In this document: positions 5,846 to 13,959 of the stretch, one piece after another
Layout: each line of letters starts with the position of its first letter
Position numbering within the stretch: the first letter of the stretch is position 1
From: Actinomycetes bacterium
Lineage (GTDB): Bacteria > Actinomycetota > Acidimicrobiia > Acidimicrobiales > RAAP-2
DNA: 37,651 bases
Reading direction: 5' to 3'
Assembly (NCBI GenBank): GCA_021831035.1
Contig: JAKBNL010000006.1
Coordinates: 1 to 37,651, forward strand
Notes under the pieces: model-generated
What the model was told of the DNA's origin: nothing
Seen by the model: only the letters and a program-made list of their open reading frames with translations
Databases searched by the model: none
Position numbers and translations under genes: made by a program

Positions 5846-8122
5846 CTAGTCGGCCTCGGCGACGTGCCGCTCGTTCATCCGTCCCCGGCGACGGCGGCTG
5901 TGATCGATCGGCGGACTCTCGCTGAGCCTGGTGATCAGGTCCTCCACCTCGTCGAGCCCGACCGCCGGCGACCAGAGGAAGCCCTGACCGTAGCGACAGT
6001 TCACCCCGCGGAGCCGGTGGTACTGCGCCGGCGTCTCGATCCCCTCGGCGATCATCATCACGCCGAGCTTGCGTCCGAGGAGGAGGATCAGCTCGAGGAT
6101 CGCGTCGCTCTGGGGGCTCGGCGCGGCCGGTCGCACGAACGACTGGTCGATCTTGATGGCCCGCGGGCGCAGCTGGACGAGGTAGGAGAGCGACGAGAAC
6201 CCCGTGCCGAAGTCGTCGAGGGCGACGCCGACGCCGAGCGTCGCGAGCTCCTCGATGATGGCGAGGGACTCGGTGATGTCCTCGAGGGCGACGCTCTCGG
6301 TGATCTCCAGGAGCAGCCGATGGGGGGCCACGTCGTGGAGCCGCAGGGCGCGTCGCACCAGGTCGGGCAGGTTCCGGTCGTGGAACTGACGGGCCGAGAG
6401 GTTCACCGTCACGTAGGGCGGGTAGCCGTCGCTGCGCGGCAGCCGGTTCATCGCCTCGGCCGCCACGCGCAGCGCGAACGCCCCGAGGTCGTAGATGAGG
6501 TTGGACTGCTCGGCGAGCGGGATGAAGACGTCAGGGGGGACCGCGCCGCGCTCGGGGTGGCGCCAGCGCATGAGGGACTCGTAGCCCACGACCTCGCCGT
6601 TGGCGAGGTCGATGATGGGCTGGAACGCCATCGACATCTCGTCGCGCTCGAGGGCCCGACTGAGGTCCTGGGCGAGGGTGAAGCGGCTCACGGCCTCTAG
6701 GTGCATCGAGGGGGTGAAGACCACGACCCGGCCACGACCCTGGCGCTTGGCCTCGTAGAGGGCGATGTCGGCGCTCTGGACGAGGGTGGAGACGTCCTCG
6801 GCGGAGGGGTCGAAGACGGCGACGCCGACGCTGGCCCGCTGGACGAACGTCGTGCCGCGCAGGCTGAAGGGCGCCGCCATCTCCTCGAGGATGCGCTCGG
6901 CGATGGCGCGGGCCTCGCCGCCGCCGGCCATCTCCTCGACGAGGACGAGGAACTCGTCGCCGCCGAAGCGACAGAGCGTGTCGGTGGAGCGCGCGACGCG
7001 CCGGAGTCGGTCGGCGATGGCGGCGAGCAGCTCGTCGCCGATGACGTGCCCGTAGGTGTCGTTGACGCCCTTGAAGTCGTCGAGGTCGATGAGCAGCACG
7101 GCGCCGTAGCCACCGTGGCGACGGGCGCGGGCGTGGGCGTGGGCCAGGCGGTCCTCGAAGAGGGACCGGTTCGCGAGGCCGGTGAGCGGGTCGTGGAGGG
7201 CCCGCTTGGAGAGCTCCGCGGTCATCGTGCGCTCCTCGGTGACGTCGCGCTCGGAGAACACGAAGTACTGGGGCTGGCCGTCGGGCCCGACGGCCGTCGC
7301 GCGCGACACCTCGACGGTGATGATCCGTCCGTCCTTGCGTCGGTAGCGCTTGACGTAGCGCGTCTGGGGCGTCTCGCCGGCGAGGGCGCGACGGTGGCTC
7401 TCCTCGGTGATGCCGACGTCCTCGGTGTAGGTGAAGATCGTCGAGTCCTGGCCCACGAGCTCCTCGCGGGCGTACCCCACCATCTCGCACATGGCGTCGT
7501 TCACGTCGATGATGCGGTCCTCGAGGTCGGTGAAGGTCATCGGCGCCATGTTCTCGGCGAAGGCCACCCGGAACCGCTCGGCCAGCGAGACCAGCTCCCG
7601 CTGGTCCCGGTTGCGCTGGGTCACGTCCTGGCCGTTGACGAGGATCCCGCCGATGGCCGGGTTGTCGAAGGAGTTCGTGGCGACGAGCTCCAGGTCCTTC
7701 ACCACGCCCGAGGGCGTCACGATCCGCAGGGCCTCGCGGATCGAGCCGCCGGGTCGCTCCATCAGGCTGAGGAACCGCTCGACGACCCGCTCGCGGTCCT
7801 CGGGGTGGATGAGCCCGAGGGCGTCGGTCCCGACGCCCTCTTCGGCGCTCAGCTCGAAGAACTGCTGGGCCACGGGGTTCCCGTAGAGCACGAACCCCCC
7901 GTGGTTGAGCACGACGATGACGTCCGAGGAGTTGTGGCCGACGGTCTCGAGGGCGGCGAAGCGCTCGGCCACGACGGGATCGGAGAGCCGGTGCGCGACG
8001 TGCGGCCCGCGCTCGCCCCGACCCTCGCCCTCGCTGTGGTCCACCCTGGTCCCCGTCGTCCGGCCCGATCCGCGCCGCCGCGAGACGGGGGGCGACGCGG
8101 CGGAGGGCTCGAAGGAGGCCAT
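5846..8122 (-). CDS. PAS-PAS-GGDEF-EAL c-di-GMP synthase/phosphodiesterase
   Basis: A 758-residue soluble sensor-enzyme. Order: a disordered charged N-terminus (1-48), PAS 1 (about 55-165), PAS 2 (about 182-295), GGDEF (about 302-468) and EAL (about 482-735). The cyclase active site is intact (FGGDEF, residues 386-391), and the product-inhibition site RSTD (378-381) lies exactly five residues before it. The phosphodiesterase motif reads ESL (E515); other catalytic residues are present: N574, E606, D636/D637, K657, E693 (AEGIE) and Q713. Both activities are therefore possible, with the PAS domains choosing between them. The start at ATG 8122 was taken because the upstream open frame lacks domain content. 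The gene lies directly downstream of the GH16-like operon, so c-di-GMP control of surface glycan is a reasonable guess. Confidence 0.93.
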   Translation of the reverse strand: MASFEPSAASPPVSRRRGSGRTTGTRVDHSEGEGRGERGPHVAHRLSDPVVAERFAALETVGHNSSDVIVVLNHGGFVLYGNPVAQQFFELSAEEGVGTDALGLIHPEDRERVVERFLSLMERPGGSIREALRIVTPSGVVKDLELVATNSFDNPAIGGILVNGQDVTQRNRDQRELVSLAERFRVAFAENMAPMTFTDLEDRIIDVNDAMCEMVGYAREELVGQDSTIFTYTEDVGITEESHRRALAGETPQTRYVKRYRRKDGRIITVEVSRATAVGPDGQPQYFVFSERDVTEERTMTAELSKRALHDPLTGLANRSLFEDRLAHAHARARRHGGYGAVLLIDLDDFKGVNDTYGHVIGDELLAAIADRLRRVARSTDTLCRFGGDEFLVLVEEMAGGGEARAIAERILEEMAAPFSLRGTTFVQRASVGVAVFDPSAEDVSTLVQSADIALYEAKRQGRGRVVVFTPSMHLEAVSRFTLAQDLSRALERDEMSMAFQPIIDLANGEVVGYESLMRWRHPERGAVPPDVFIPLAEQSNLIYDLGAFALRVAAEAMNRLPRSDGYPPYVTVNLSARQFHDRNLPDLVRRALRLHDVAPHRLLLEITESVALEDITESLAIIEELATLGVGVALDDFGTGFSSLSYLVQLRPRAIKIDQSFVRPAAPSPQSDAILELILLLGRKLGVMMIAEGIETPAQYHRLRGVNCRYGQGFLWSPAVGLDEVEDLITRLSESPPIDHSRRRRGRMNERHVAEAD

Positions 8123-8484
8123 TCTCTCACGTAACCCGGCCGGGCCGCGGATTCGACCCTCGCCCGCGCGGACGCACCGGCCGACCGCGCGACGGCGAGT
8201 TGCTCCCGCGGCCTCCCTCGGGCGAGGCAAGAGCGCCCCGGATCGCGCGACGCGGTCCCCGTCGCCCGGGAGAGGTGTCCGCGCACCACGGGGCGCGGCG
8301 CGCGCCGGGGCGTTTCGGGCGTGGCCCGCCCCGCAAGGGCATGTTGGGACGGACCACCTCAGCTGAGACTGAGGCCACTTCGAGGAACTCGAAGGGTCAT
8401 CCAGTGTCTCACCCGCGAGCCCGTTTTCTCCCTGATTGGGACGGATATTGAGTGGAGTTGGGGTGACGTTGTGGTGGCGCCGGG
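8123..8484. other. 362-base gene-free gap with a paired-hairpin element flanked by a direct repeat
   Basis: No coding region was seen here. Two adjacent hairpins occur: CCTCAG/CTGAGG (8357-8362 with 8369-8374) and CTTCGAG/CTCGAAG (8378-8384 with 8388-8394). GACC (8352-8355) can pair with GGTC (8395-8398) to close both into a junction. The ten-base sequence TTGGGACGGA flanks this element at 8344-8353 and again at 8436-8445. On the minus strand the element would be in the leader of the GGDEF-EAL gene or in the tail of the GH16-like gene. It does not match the GEMM c-di-GMP riboswitch consensus as far as can be judged by eye. Confidence 0.4.
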
Positions 8485-9324
8485 CTAGCCGCGCACGTAC
8501 TCCGCGACCCAGTCGACGTAGAGCTGCTGGGGCGCCGTCGGGCACTGGCGGTGGAGGGGACAGAGGGTGCGCTGCTCGAAGTCGAGGGTCATCGGGACGC
8601 GCGGGATGTCGGGTCGCCGGGTGAAGCGGCCCCACACGCGCCCGTCGACGGTGTAGACGACGCTCGAGGGCGACCAGATCACGCCCCAGGTGTGCCACGC
8701 GGTCATGTTGATGCGCACGCCGCTGCGCACGATGGTGTTGGCCGTGCCGTAGTGCAGCGACGAGGAGGTCCACACGTCCGACCCGCCCGTCTCGTTGAAG
8801 TCGATCTCGGGGGGCCAGTGGTTGCTCGCGGGCCAGAGGAGCTCGGCGACGTTGGGACCCGGCCCGCTGAGCCGGGAGCGCACGAAGTAGGCGCCGTAGA
8901 CGTGGGCCACCCCGCACTGGCACACGCCGCCGGTGAACCAGTGGAGGCGGTTGGCCGGGTTCGGGGTGGCGAGCAGCTCGAGCACGCCGCCGCTCACCAC
9001 GGTGTTCGAGGCGCGGAACCGCCCGCCGGGGTCGCCGCCGGGGACCCCGGTGAAGAGGTACCAGCCCCTCGGGAGCGCGCTGCCCGCGAAGTCGGTCACG
9101 TAGGAGAGCCGGTATCCCGAGAGCGCGGTGCGACCCGGTGGGCCCTCGCCGGAGGGCTCGGCCGGGTTGGGCACCCCGACGGGGTAGCGGCCGTTCAGGT
9201 TGACCAGGCGAGCCGGGCCCCGTCCGAGCGGGGCGACCGAGGCGACGATCGCCACCGCCGCCACGGCGAGGGTGGCGCGTCGCACCCACCGGGCGCCCCG
9301 GGCGAGCGACCCCGCAGAGAGCAT
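8485..9324 (-). CDS. Secreted GH16-like protein (paralogue A)
   Basis: A 279-residue protein with an N-terminal hydrophobic export segment (residues 17-33) and a concanavalin-like jelly-roll domain (about 72-276). The family 16 glycoside hydrolase catalytic pattern ExDxxE is intact in PPEIDFNETGG: E173, D175, E178. Other typical GH16 features are WHTWGVIW (210-217) and YTVDGRVWG. Two cysteine motifs, CQC (C135, C137) and a C-terminal pair (C255, C261), are shared with the three paralogues in this window. GH16 enzymes cut or transfer beta-1,3/1,4-glucans and galactans. It starts 40 bases after the stop of paralogue B and is probably the last gene of that operon. Confidence 0.82.
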   Translation of the reverse strand: MLSAGSLARGARWVRRATLAVAAVAIVASVAPLGRGPARLVNLNGRYPVGVPNPAEPSGEGPPGRTALSGYRLSYVTDFAGSALPRGWYLFTGVPGGDPGGRFRASNTVVSGGVLELLATPNPANRLHWFTGGVCQCGVAHVYGAYFVRSRLSGPGPNVAELLWPASNHWPPEIDFNETGGSDVWTSSSLHYGTANTIVRSGVRINMTAWHTWGVIWSPSSVVYTVDGRVWGRFTRRPDIPRVPMTLDFEQRTLCPLHRQCPTAPQQLYVDWVAEYVRG

Positions 9325-9364
9325 CCCCCGACCCTACCGGCCGCGGTCACGGCGCCCCGGGGGC

Positions 9365-10513
9365 CTAGGCGACGTCGATGGAGACCGAGCTCGCTCCCGC
9401 GAGACGGCTCAGCGAGGGCGTGAGCGTCCCGGTGACAGCGGCCACGATCACCCCGTGGTCCCCGAGTCGGGCGAGGCGGCTGAGCAGGTAGGAGCGCACG
9501 GCGCTCGCCCGCCGACCCGCGAGGACGACGTCACCGGGGCCGGCGGGGTGACCCACCACCGAGACGAGCTCGTCGCCCTGGGCGACGATCACGCTCGCCT
9601 CGGCGGCGACCGCCGTCTTCTGGGCGGCGCTCAGGTCGACGCGGCCCGACGTGAACGGGGCGAGGCTCGTCGAGTTCGGGCTCATCGCGTAGCTGGCGAC
9701 CCAGTCGACCTGCGTCGACTGGTCGCTCGTGGGACAGGCGTAGCCCACCGAGCACCAGGTCTGCTGCTGGAGGTGGAGGGCCATGGGGACGTGAGGGACC
9801 TCGCCCGGGGTGGTCACGACCCCCCAGGCCCGTCCGTCGAGGGTGTAGACGACGGTGGTGGGCGTCCAGACGACGCCCCACGTGTGCCACTGGGTGAGGT
9901 CGACGGGGGTGCGCACCTGGACCTGGTGGTTGGTCACGCCCCAGTGGAGGGTGGCGAAGCTGAAGGTCGTGCGCCCGTCGGTCTCGTTGAAGTCGATCTC
10001 GGGCGGCCAGCCCGACTCGGGCCAGAGCAGCTCCACGACGGTGGGGCCCGGGCCGGTCTCGCGCGAGCGCACGAAGTAGGCGCCGTAGGTGGCGGCGGCG
10101 TCGCACTGGCACAGACCGCCGGTGACCCACTGGCCCCCGAAGGCTGGGTCCTGCCACGCGCTGAGCGAGAGCAGTCCCCCGCCAACGCTCACGTGGCTCG
10201 CCGACCACTGCGAGCCCGGGTCGCCCGAGGCGGCGCCCGAGAAGGCGCTCCACCCGGGGGGCAGGGCCGAGCCGGTGAAGTCGGTCACGTAGCGCTCGAC
10301 GAAGCCGGGCAGTGCGCCGGGGCCCGGCGGCGCGACGCCCGACGGCTCGCTCGAGCTGGGCACGCCCACCGGGAACGCCGCCGCCGCGGGCGGCGCGCTC
10401 GGGCGGTGCGGGGGGTGGGGGCGGTGGGTCGCCGCACCCACGGCGGGGGAGACGACCATCGAGAGCGCAGCGACCAACCCGAGGCCGGCCAGTCGCGCGC
10501 GACGCCGGTTCAT
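9365..10513 (-). CDS. Secreted GH16-like protein with C-terminal OmpA-like domain (paralogue B)
   Basis: A 382-residue protein: signal peptide (1-28), His/Pro-rich linker (30-46), GH16-like domain (about 70-275; catalytic E172, D174, E177 in PPEIDFNETDG; CQC at 135-137) and an extra C-terminal domain (about 290-382). The latter has the outline of an OmpA/MotB-type peptidoglycan-associated fold: VSVVGHPAGPGD, then LAGRRASAVRSYLLSRL, where known members have GHTD...N..LS..RA..V...L. The usual Asn before LS reads Val, so the domain is divergent. It might tether the enzyme to the cell wall. ATG 10513 overlaps the SDR stop (ATGA), so translation is coupled. Confidence 0.82.
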   Translation of the reverse strand: MNRRRARLAGLGLVAALSMVVSPAVGAATHRPHPPHRPSAPPAAAAFPVGVPSSSEPSGVAPPGPGALPGFVERYVTDFTGSALPPGWSAFSGAASGDPGSQWSASHVSVGGGLLSLSAWQDPAFGGQWVTGGLCQCDAAATYGAYFVRSRETGPGPTVVELLWPESGWPPEIDFNETDGRTTFSFATLHWGVTNHQVQVRTPVDLTQWHTWGVVWTPTTVVYTLDGRAWGVVTTPGEVPHVPMALHLQQQTWCSVGYACPTSDQSTQVDWVASYAMSPNSTSLAPFTSGRVDLSAAQKTAVAAEASVIVAQGDELVSVVGHPAGPGDVVLAGRRASAVRSYLLSRLARLGDHGVIVAAVTGTLTPSLSRLAGASSVSIDVA

Positions 10514-11367
10514 GGCTCCAGTATCGCCGGTCCCTGCGCCAATCCGTCTGGGAACGGCCTGAAAGTGACTCCCAACGCTCTGACCAGGTCCGCCCCGGGG
10601 ACCGACGGCGCCGGGCGCACCAGGCCGAGGAGCGAGTCGGGTCGCACGGGCAGGGGCAGGCCCAGCGTCGCGCCCGCGCGCAAGAGCCCGAGCAGCACGG
10701 GCCAGGGCACGGGCAGGCGCGCGAGACGGCGTCGGCCCGCGTCGTGGGCGAGCGCCGTCATGACGGCGTCGAAGGAGACGGGGATCGGGTGGGCGAGGCC
10801 GACGAGCGCCCCGTCCACCTCGGGGGCGTGCACGAGGGCGGCGAGCCCCTCGAGCACGTCCGCGACGTGGGCCATGAACTGGTGCGTGCCCGGAAGCGAG
10901 GGGAGCAGGGGCAGGCGCGCCAGCCGCCGTAGCGTCCCCATCATCCCCCCGGCCGGCCCACCGTAGACGAGCCCCGGCCGGGCGACGGCGCCGCCGGCCT
11001 CGAGCACCGAGCGCTCGACGGCGAGCTTGGTGAGTCCGTAGACCTGGCGGGTGCCGAAGTACGCCGACATCGACGAGACGAACACGACGCGTCGCACGCC
11101 GGCGGCGCGGGCCGCGTCGAGGAGCGCGCGTGACCCCTCGACGTTCACTCGCCACAGCGAGGTCGGGTCGGTCGTGCGCAGGTCCCACGCGGCGTGCACG
11201 AGCGTGTCGACCCCGGCGAGACGCTCGGGGCGGTGCGCCCCGGCGAGGTCGAAGGGCTCGGGCCCGTCGTGGCGCAGCTCGAGCACGTCGTCGCCCGCGG
11301 CCCGCAGTCGGGCGACCAGCGCACCACCCAGGTATCCCGCCGCCCCGGTCACCGCGACCCGGGTCAT
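10510..11367 (-). CDS. NAD(P)-dependent extended SDR (sugar epimerase/dehydratase-like)
   Basis: A 285-residue enzyme of the extended short-chain dehydrogenase family. It has the N-terminal nucleotide-binding motif TGAAGYLGG (7-15), the segment VDTLVHAAW (53-61), catalytic Ser around S99 and the Tyr-Lys pair Y110/K114 in VYGLTK. The substrate is not readable; relatives act on nucleotide sugars, sterols or dihydroflavonol-like alcohols. ATG 11367 overlaps the GMC oxidoreductase stop by four bases (ATGA), and its own stop overlaps the GH16-OmpA start. It therefore sits inside a tightly coupled operon with a glycosyltransferase and an oxidoreductase. Confidence 0.85.
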   Translation of the reverse strand: MTRVAVTGAAGYLGGALVARLRAAGDDVLELRHDGPEPFDLAGAHRPERLAGVDTLVHAAWDLRTTDPTSLWRVNVEGSRALLDAARAAGVRRVVFVSSMSAYFGTRQVYGLTKLAVERSVLEAGGAVARPGLVYGGPAGGMMGTLRRLARLPLLPSLPGTHQFMAHVADVLEGLAALVHAPEVDGALVGLAHPIPVSFDAVMTALAHDAGRRRLARLPVPWPVLLGLLRAGATLGLPLPVRPDSLLGLVRPAPSVPGADLVRALGVTFRPFPDGLAQGPAILEP

Positions 11368-12953
11368 CGTGCCTCCAGGGCGCTCGCGATGCGGTGGGCG
11401 TTGGCCATGATCGTCAGGGTGAAGGTCGTCGCCGAGACGGTGGGGAAGACGGAGGCGTCGATGAGGTGGACGTGGCGCCACGGGGCCACGCGCCCCAGGG
11501 CGTCGCTGTCGAGTCCGGGCCGGGGGTCGTCGCGGTGCGCGAAGCTGCCGCCAAAGTGGTAGCTCCGGGTCGGCGCCGACAGCGTCATCATCGGCACCAC
11601 CGGCCAGACCCCGAGGTGGCGCCCGGCGCGCGCGAGCCGCCCGGCCACCTCGCGCAGGCGCCGGCGCGCGAGCGCCTCTCGGCCCGGCGTCAACGCGATG
11701 CTGACCCGCGCCAGGGCGTCGTCGGTGACCCCGGGGGTAACGGTGACGTCGAAGCCGGGCGACCACCACGACGGGAGGTAGCCCAGCCCCACCGTCACCC
11801 GACGCAGCAGCGCCTCGCCCAGGGGGGCCAGCGCCCCGTGGCGAAGCGGTCCGGGCAGCGCGGTGTCCATGGCGCGGCTGTAGGGGTAGCCGTGGATCTG
11901 GACGAGGTCGTGGCCGGCCTCGTCGAAGGGCAGGAGCAGGTTGAACTGGTTGAGGGTGAAGGTCCCCTCCTCGCGGGCGGCGTGGGTGGCCCGCGCGGAC
12001 GCGAGGGGCACCACGAACTGGGCCGACTCCACCATCGGGATGGGCCGTCCCCACTGGGAGAGTGATCCCGCGACCAGGCGGGTCGTCCCGATGGCGCCGG
12101 CGGCGAGCAGGACGGCGTCGGCCTCGACCACCTCGCGCGGGCCGCCCTCGCGCGCTCGGACGACCACGTGGGGGCGCTCGGCGCGCTCGCCCACCTCGAG
12201 GGCGACCACGCCCGGGCGGTAGCGGACCCGGCCCGCCCCCGCGAGCGCGTCGATAGTGTGGGCGGCGGAGTAGACGAGGCCGTAGGGACAGCCCGTCATG
12301 CACAGACCGCACGAGACGCACGACGCCGCGCGCATCGCCAGACGGGCCCGGCCGACGAGGACCCCGGCGCCGCGTACGGCGAGGCGTCGACGCTCGTAGC
12401 GCTCGAGGACGCGCCGGGCGTTGCCCGCGAGTGGCGGCAGGGGATCGGCCGGCCCGAGGAGGGGGAAGTACTCGGCGAGGTCGTCCTCCTCACCGGCGTA
12501 GGGGATGGCCGCCAGGACCGCCCGGTAGTGGGGCTCGAGCTCGTCGCGGGTGAACGGCCAGTCCGCGAAACTGGCCGCCGAGTACGCCATCGTCTGGGCG
12601 CCCCACGCGTTGGAGAAGCCCCCGAGGGCCCCCGACACGACGTGGGCGTCGTCGGCGAGCCCCTCGCGCTGGCCGAAGTCGCGGAACGCGTAGTCCGAGC
12701 CGAAGGTCCGCTTCTCGGGCAGGCGGTGGTCGCGACGGGGCTCGGCCACGACGGCGACCCGGGCGCGCTCGTCGGGATCCCAGTTCGCCGGCGGGGACGA
12801 CGCGAGGCGGCGTCGCGTCGCGTCGAGGTCGTCCTCGAGGCGACCCCCGACGTCGAGGATGGTGACCCGCACGTCGCCGCGCTCGACGAGCGCGAGGGCG
12901 GCGCCGGCCGCGGCCGGTCCGGCCCCGACGATGACGACCTCCATCGCGCTCAC
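11364..12953 (-). CDS. GMC-family FAD oxidoreductase with a four-Cys cluster motif
   Basis: A 529-residue flavoenzyme. It has the FAD-binding motif VGAGPAAAGAALA (9-21), the segment GALGGFSNAWGAQ (108-120), a CxxCxxCxxxCP motif (C212, C215, C218, C222) resembling a 4Fe-4S ligand set, and the C-terminal GMC signature with H466 (YHFGG) and DASVFPTVSATTFTLTIMAN (499-518). The family oxidises alcohol or sugar hydroxyls. No export signal is seen, so it acts in the cytoplasm or at the inner membrane face. GTG 12953 overlaps the GT2 stop (GTGA); ATG 12944 is an alternative start. Context suggests it oxidises a sugar or lipid-linked intermediate of the glycan made by this operon. The substrate is unknown. 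Confidence 0.87.
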   Translation of the reverse strand: MSAMEVVIVGAGPAAAGAALALVERGDVRVTILDVGGRLEDDLDATRRRLASSPPANWDPDERARVAVVAEPRRDHRLPEKRTFGSDYAFRDFGQREGLADDAHVVSGALGGFSNAWGAQTMAYSAASFADWPFTRDELEPHYRAVLAAIPYAGEEDDLAEYFPLLGPADPLPPLAGNARRVLERYERRRLAVRGAGVLVGRARLAMRAASCVSCGLCMTGCPYGLVYSAAHTIDALAGAGRVRYRPGVVALEVGERAERPHVVVRAREGGPREVVEADAVLLAAGAIGTTRLVAGSLSQWGRPIPMVESAQFVVPLASARATHAAREEGTFTLNQFNLLLPFDEAGHDLVQIHGYPYSRAMDTALPGPLRHGALAPLGEALLRRVTVGLGYLPSWWSPGFDVTVTPGVTDDALARVSIALTPGREALARRRLREVAGRLARAGRHLGVWPVVPMMTLSAPTRSYHFGGSFAHRDDPRPGLDSDALGRVAPWRHVHLIDASVFPTVSATTFTLTIMANAHRIASALEAR

Positions 12954-13894
12954 CGCAACCGGCCCGCGAGGTGACCCGCGGCTCCGAGGGCGAGGGCCGT
13001 GACGAGCACCCCGTAGCGCACCGGGCCGTAGAGGTCCCCACGGGCGAGGGCCCGCCCCTCGACGACGAGGCCCCGGGTCAGCGAGCGCAGCCCGAAGCGG
13101 AGCTCGGCGCGCAGGTTCGACGCCTCGCCGAGCCCGCGGAAGGCCGCGACCTTACCCCGGTTGACGAAGAAGCACCGCCGCCAGAAGTAGTCCCAGGTGA
13201 GGCGGGACGCCGGGACGAAGTGGGCGACGACGGCCTCGGGGTCGAAGATCACGGCGTCGTGACCGAAGGCGTGGGCCGTGCGGTGGCTGAGGTCCATGTC
13301 GTCGTGGTTGTCCGAGTGGAAGCCGCCCCAGGAGAGAAGGGCCGCGCGCCGAATCGACATGTTGGCGCCGATGAGGTGCTCGACGGGCCCCTTGGTCTCG
13401 GGCAGTCCGCGGTACGCGCAGCCGAAGACCCAGTCACACTCGAAGGGGATCCACCGCGGTCGGGCCGTCTCGAAGCGCGGCAGCGGTGCCCCGCCGACCG
13501 CGACGGCGCGCGGGTCGGCGTAGTCGGCGACGAGCCGCTCGAGCCAGTCGGGCGCGGCGGCGGCGTCGTCGTCGAGGAAGGCCAGGACGTCACCGGTGGC
13601 CAACTCGGCGGCGCTCGTGCGCGCCCCGCCGAGTCGCGAGTCGAAGCGATTCTCGATCACCCGCACGGTGAGGGCGCGATCGGCGAGCAGTGGTGGGACC
13701 TCGCGCGTGGCGCGCTCGAAGAGCTCGCGGTTGTGGTCGACGCTCAAGAAGAGCTCGACGGGCTGATACGTCTGGGCGCCGACCGAGCGGATGGCGTCGC
13801 ACAGCAGGGCCCAGCGCTCCTGGGTATAGGCGCAGACGATCACGCTCACGCTGGGTGAGGGGGCCGGCGTCGTGTCGTCGTCGTGGCTCACCAC
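12950..13894 (-). CDS. Family 2 glycosyltransferase
   Basis: A 314-residue GT-A enzyme. N-terminal SVSVIVCAYTQERW (15-28) is the donor-binding start, FLDDDA (D108-D110) is the metal-binding DxD, and HDDMDLSHR (about 197-205) corresponds to the ED acceptor-site motif. The stretch WVFGCAYRGLP...IGANMSIRR is typical of membrane-associated GT2 enzymes that act on lipid-linked sugars, such as AglG-like transferases. The C-terminus has a hydrophobic segment (295-310). It is the first gene of a four- or five-gene operon (GT2, GMC, SDR, GH16-OmpA, probably GH16-A) and is divergent from paralogue C with a 65-base gap. GAGAGG precedes tandem GTG codons (13894, 13891); either may be the start. Confidence 0.87.
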   Translation of the reverse strand: MVSHDDDTTPAPSPSVSVIVCAYTQERWALLCDAIRSVGAQTYQPVELFLSVDHNRELFERATREVPPLLADRALTVRVIENRFDSRLGGARTSAAELATGDVLAFLDDDAAAAPDWLERLVADYADPRAVAVGGAPLPRFETARPRWIPFECDWVFGCAYRGLPETKGPVEHLIGANMSIRRAALLSWGGFHSDNHDDMDLSHRTAHAFGHDAVIFDPEAVVAHFVPASRLTWDYFWRRCFFVNRGKVAAFRGLGEASNLRAELRFGLRSLTRGLVVEGRALARGDLYGPVRYGVLVTALALGAAGHLAGRLR

Positions 13895-13945
13895 GCCCCT
13901 CTCGCCGCCCGAAGGCGCGCCGGGCTCGTCCGATGCCCCCCCCGG

Positions 13946-13951
13946 TAGAAT
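13946..13951 (+). promoter_or_regulatory. Candidate -10 box (TAGAAT) for a leaderless GH16-like mRNA
   Basis: TAGAAT ends 8 bases before the ATG at 13960, and no clear ribosome-binding site lies between them. Transcription would then start at or next to the ATG, giving a leaderless message, which is common in actinobacteria. A -35 box is not evident. Confidence 0.4.
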
Positions 13952-13959
13952 CCACAGGC

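Noticed and set aside
5864..8134. Long plus-strand open frames opposite the GGDEF-EAL gene
   Set aside because: They mirror the minus-strand gene, have Arg/Val/Glu/Asp-rich shadow composition and no recognisable domain; the GGDEF-EAL reading is unambiguous.
8123..8484. GEMM-type c-di-GMP riboswitch before the GGDEF-EAL gene
   Set aside because: The conserved GEMM core sequences and tetraloop receptor were not found; only generic hairpins are present.
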